In this document: positions 62,508-64,000 of the stretch, in pieces
How positions within the stretch are numbered: position 1 is the stretch's first letter
Layout: every line of letters begins with the position of its first letter
The notes under the pieces: generated by a model
What the model saw: only the letters and a program-made list of their open reading frames with translations
Database searches by the model: none
Told to the model about the DNA's origin: nothing
Made by a program: the position numbers and the translations under genes
NCBI GenBank assembly: GCA_000824785.1
Contig: CCNB01000004.1
Location: forward strand, 172,563 to 236,562
Reading direction: 5' to 3'
Source of the DNA: Mesorhizobium plurifarium
GTDB lineage: Bacteria; Pseudomonadota; Alphaproteobacteria; Rhizobiales; Rhizobiaceae
Length of the DNA: 64,000 bases

Positions 62508-64000
62508 TCAGGCGAACTCCATGATCACGGCATCGACCGCGAGGCTATCGCCGGGCTTGGCGTTGAGCTTGGCTATCGTGAGGTCGCGTTCGGCGCGCAG
62601 CACGTTCTCCATCTTCATCGCTTCGACCACGGCCAGCGTCTCGCCGGCCTTGACCTCCTGGCCCTCGGCGACGGCGATCGAGACGACGAGACCTGGCATC
62701 GGGCAGAGCAGCATCTTCGAGGTGTCCGGCGGCAGTTTCTCCGGCATCAGCCTTTCAAGCTCAGCCGTGCGCGGCAGCATGGCGCGCGCGGTCACCGACA
62801 TGCCTTTCCAGGCTATCCGCAGCCCGTTGAGCGCGGGGCGGATCTGGGCGGCGATGCTGTTGCCGCCGACCGTACCCTGCCAGATCGCGTCGCCCGGCCG
62901 CCAGTCGGAGGCGACCGTCAACGGCTTGCCGCCGTCGATCGACAGATCGACCTCCATCGGGATGGAAACCATGCCGTCGACGATCTCGACCGGCAGATAG
63001 CCAGCGTCGATCTTCACCACCCAGTCGCGCTTGAGATGGCCGGAATGCGGCGCCAGCCTGCCGCTCAGGCGGTCGAGCCGGTCGCGGCGCAGCAGTTCGA
63101 TCGCCGTCGCGACGGCGGCGAACACCGCCCTCTCATCGCCATCCGGCGCGACCGGCGCGAAGCCATCGGGATACTCCTCGGCGATGAAGCCGGTCGACAG
63201 CCGCCCTTCCCGCCAGCGCGGATGCTGCATCAGCGCCGACAGGAACGGGATGTTGTGCTCGATGCCGTCGACGACGAAGCTGTCCAGCGCCTGCGACATG
63301 GCGTCGATCGCCGCCAGCCGATTCGGCGCCCAGCTGCAGAGCTTAGCCACCATCGGGTCGTAGAACATCGAGATTTCCGACCCTTCGGCGACGCCGGTAT
63401 CGTTGCGGATGACGATGTCGCCGAACGTGCCTTCTTCCGGCGGCCGGTAACGGGTCAGCCGGCCGATCGACGGCAGGAAATTGCGGAAAGGGTCCTCGGC
63501 ATAAAGGCGGCTCTCCACCGCCCAGCCGTTGAGCTTCACGTCGCTCTGCTTGATGCCGAGCTTCTCACCGGCTGCGACACGGATCATCTGCTCGACCAGG
63601 TCGATGCCGGTGACCAATTCGGTCACCGGGTGCTCGACCTGCAATCGCGTGTTCATTTCAAGGAAATAGAAATTCTTGTCCTTGTCGACGATGAACTCGA
63701 CCGTGCCGGCGCTTTGATAGTCGACGGCTTTCGCCAGCGCCACCGCCTGCTCGCCCATTGCCTTCCTGGTCTTGGCGTCGAGGAATGGCGAAGGCGCCTC
63801 CTCGACCACTTTCTGGTTACGGCGCTGGATCGAGCATTCGCGCTCGCCAAGGTAAAGGGCGGTGCCATGCGCGTCGGCCAGCACCTGGATCTCGATGTGG
63901 CGAGGGTCGACGACGAACTTCTCGATGAAGACGCGGTCGTCGCCAAAGGAGCTTTTCGCTTCCGAACGCGCCCGCTCGAAACCGTCGCGCACCTCCGCCT
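62508..64000 (-). CDS. pccA: Propionyl-CoA carboxylase alpha subunit, C-terminal part (cut by window edge)
   Basis: The frame is open to the window end, so the N-terminal biotin-carboxylase lobe is missing. What remains covers the rest of the biotin carboxylase domain (HIEIQVLADAHGTALYLGERECSIQRRNQKVVEEAPSP, EMNTRLQVEHPVTE), the linking beta-barrel domain and the biotinyl domain with the lysine in VEAMKMEN. KMLLCPMPGLV and the linker fit the propionyl-CoA enzyme rather than the methylcrotonyl or acetyl forms, though these are close. It carboxylates propionyl-CoA with ATP and biotin. Confidence 0.9.
   Translation of the reverse strand, partial: AEVRDGFERARSEAKSSFGDDRVFIEKFVVDPRHIEIQVLADAHGTALYLGERECSIQRRNQKVVEEAPSPFLDAKTRKAMGEQAVALAKAVDYQSAGTVEFIVDKDKNFYFLEMNTRLQVEHPVTELVTGIDLVEQMIRVAAGEKLGIKQSDVKLNGWAVESRLYAEDPFRNFLPSIGRLTRYRPPEEGTFGDIVIRNDTGVAEGSEISMFYDPMVAKLCSWAPNRLAAIDAMSQALDSFVVDGIEHNIPFLSALMQHPRWREGRLSTGFIAEEYPDGFAPVAPDGDERAVFAAVATAIELLRRDRLDRLSGRLAPHSGHLKRDWVVKIDAGYLPVEIVDGMVSIPMEVDLSIDGGKPLTVASDWRPGDAIWQGTVGGNSIAAQIRPALNGLRIAWKGMSVTARAMLPRTAELERLMPEKLPPDTSKMLLCPMPGLVVSIAVAEGQEVKAGETLAVVEAMKMENVLRAERDLTIAKLNAKPGDSLAVDAVIMEFA

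Noticed and set aside
1..64000. CRISPR array, prophage or transposase
   Set aside because: I looked for evenly spaced direct repeats, integrase, terminase and transposase motifs and saw none; the repeats present are short palindromes.

Overview
The window is high-GC (about 63-65% in coding regions) alphaproteobacterial chromosome, most likely from a Mesorhizobium-like member of the Rhizobiales. The evidence is the set of neighbourhoods (divK-pleD next to rpmG; topA-rnr-DUF983; mfd-sdhE beside recG), a GTTC-N7-GTTC LexA box, DUF982 and DUF2188 genes, and abundant short palindromic intergenic repeats of a kind common in this order. It carries about 58 protein genes or remnants and one tRNA. I see no rRNA, CRISPR array, insertion sequence or prophage. 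Most genes are housekeeping; the accessory features are small toxin-antitoxin modules, repeat mosaics and decayed or mosaic genes.

Layout. 1-4.6 kb: two tandem DUF900 alpha/beta-hydrolase lipoproteins (the first cut by the window edge), adenine deaminase and an outer-membrane beta-barrel protein. 4.7-13.6 kb: tRNA-Leu(UAA), a NudK-like Nudix hydrolase, an old-yellow-enzyme reductase, a repeat-separated pair of small genes (DUF982, DUF2188), a membrane-anchored hydrolase, a MoCF-domain protein, a universal stress protein, xanthine phosphoribosyltransferase, a second Nudix hydrolase and a GNAT-like protein. 14-24.6 kb: an ABC exporter, nadE with a GNAT gene, a 3-methyladenine glycosylase-like gene, DUF1003-DedA, dgkA, a GFA-family protein, a GGDEF protein and an Xre-RES toxin-antitoxin pair ending in a 144-bp inverted repeat. 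24.9-35.6 kb: a GT39 glycosyltransferase, class II DAHP synthase, mfd-sdhE, recG, DUF502 and higBA with twin operators. 35.6-41.1 kb: glmS and glmU (UDP-GlcNAc supply), a nonsense-interrupted gene, ccdA and a small secreted protein. 41.4-50.1 kb: topA-rnr-DUF983, Nudix, MFS and rpmG. 50.6-57.7 kb: pleD-divK (cell-cycle and c-di-GMP control), DUF3572-HAD, and dinB under a LexA box. 58-64 kb: an EamA transporter, dnaE and the 3' part of propionyl-CoA carboxylase alpha (pccA).

How the genes work together. Several encode DNA repair and replication: mfd, recG, dinB, dnaE, topA and the glycosylase. glmU and glmS feed the cell envelope. divK and pleD form a response-regulator pair for polar development. 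The points most worth a second look are the in-frame TGA in the gene at 39.3-39.8 kb, the low-GC 3' end of dnaE, the two GTATCA-N5-TGATAC operators of higBA, the A/B repeat mosaic around DUF982/DUF2188, and the LexA box placed only 6 bp before the dinB start codon.
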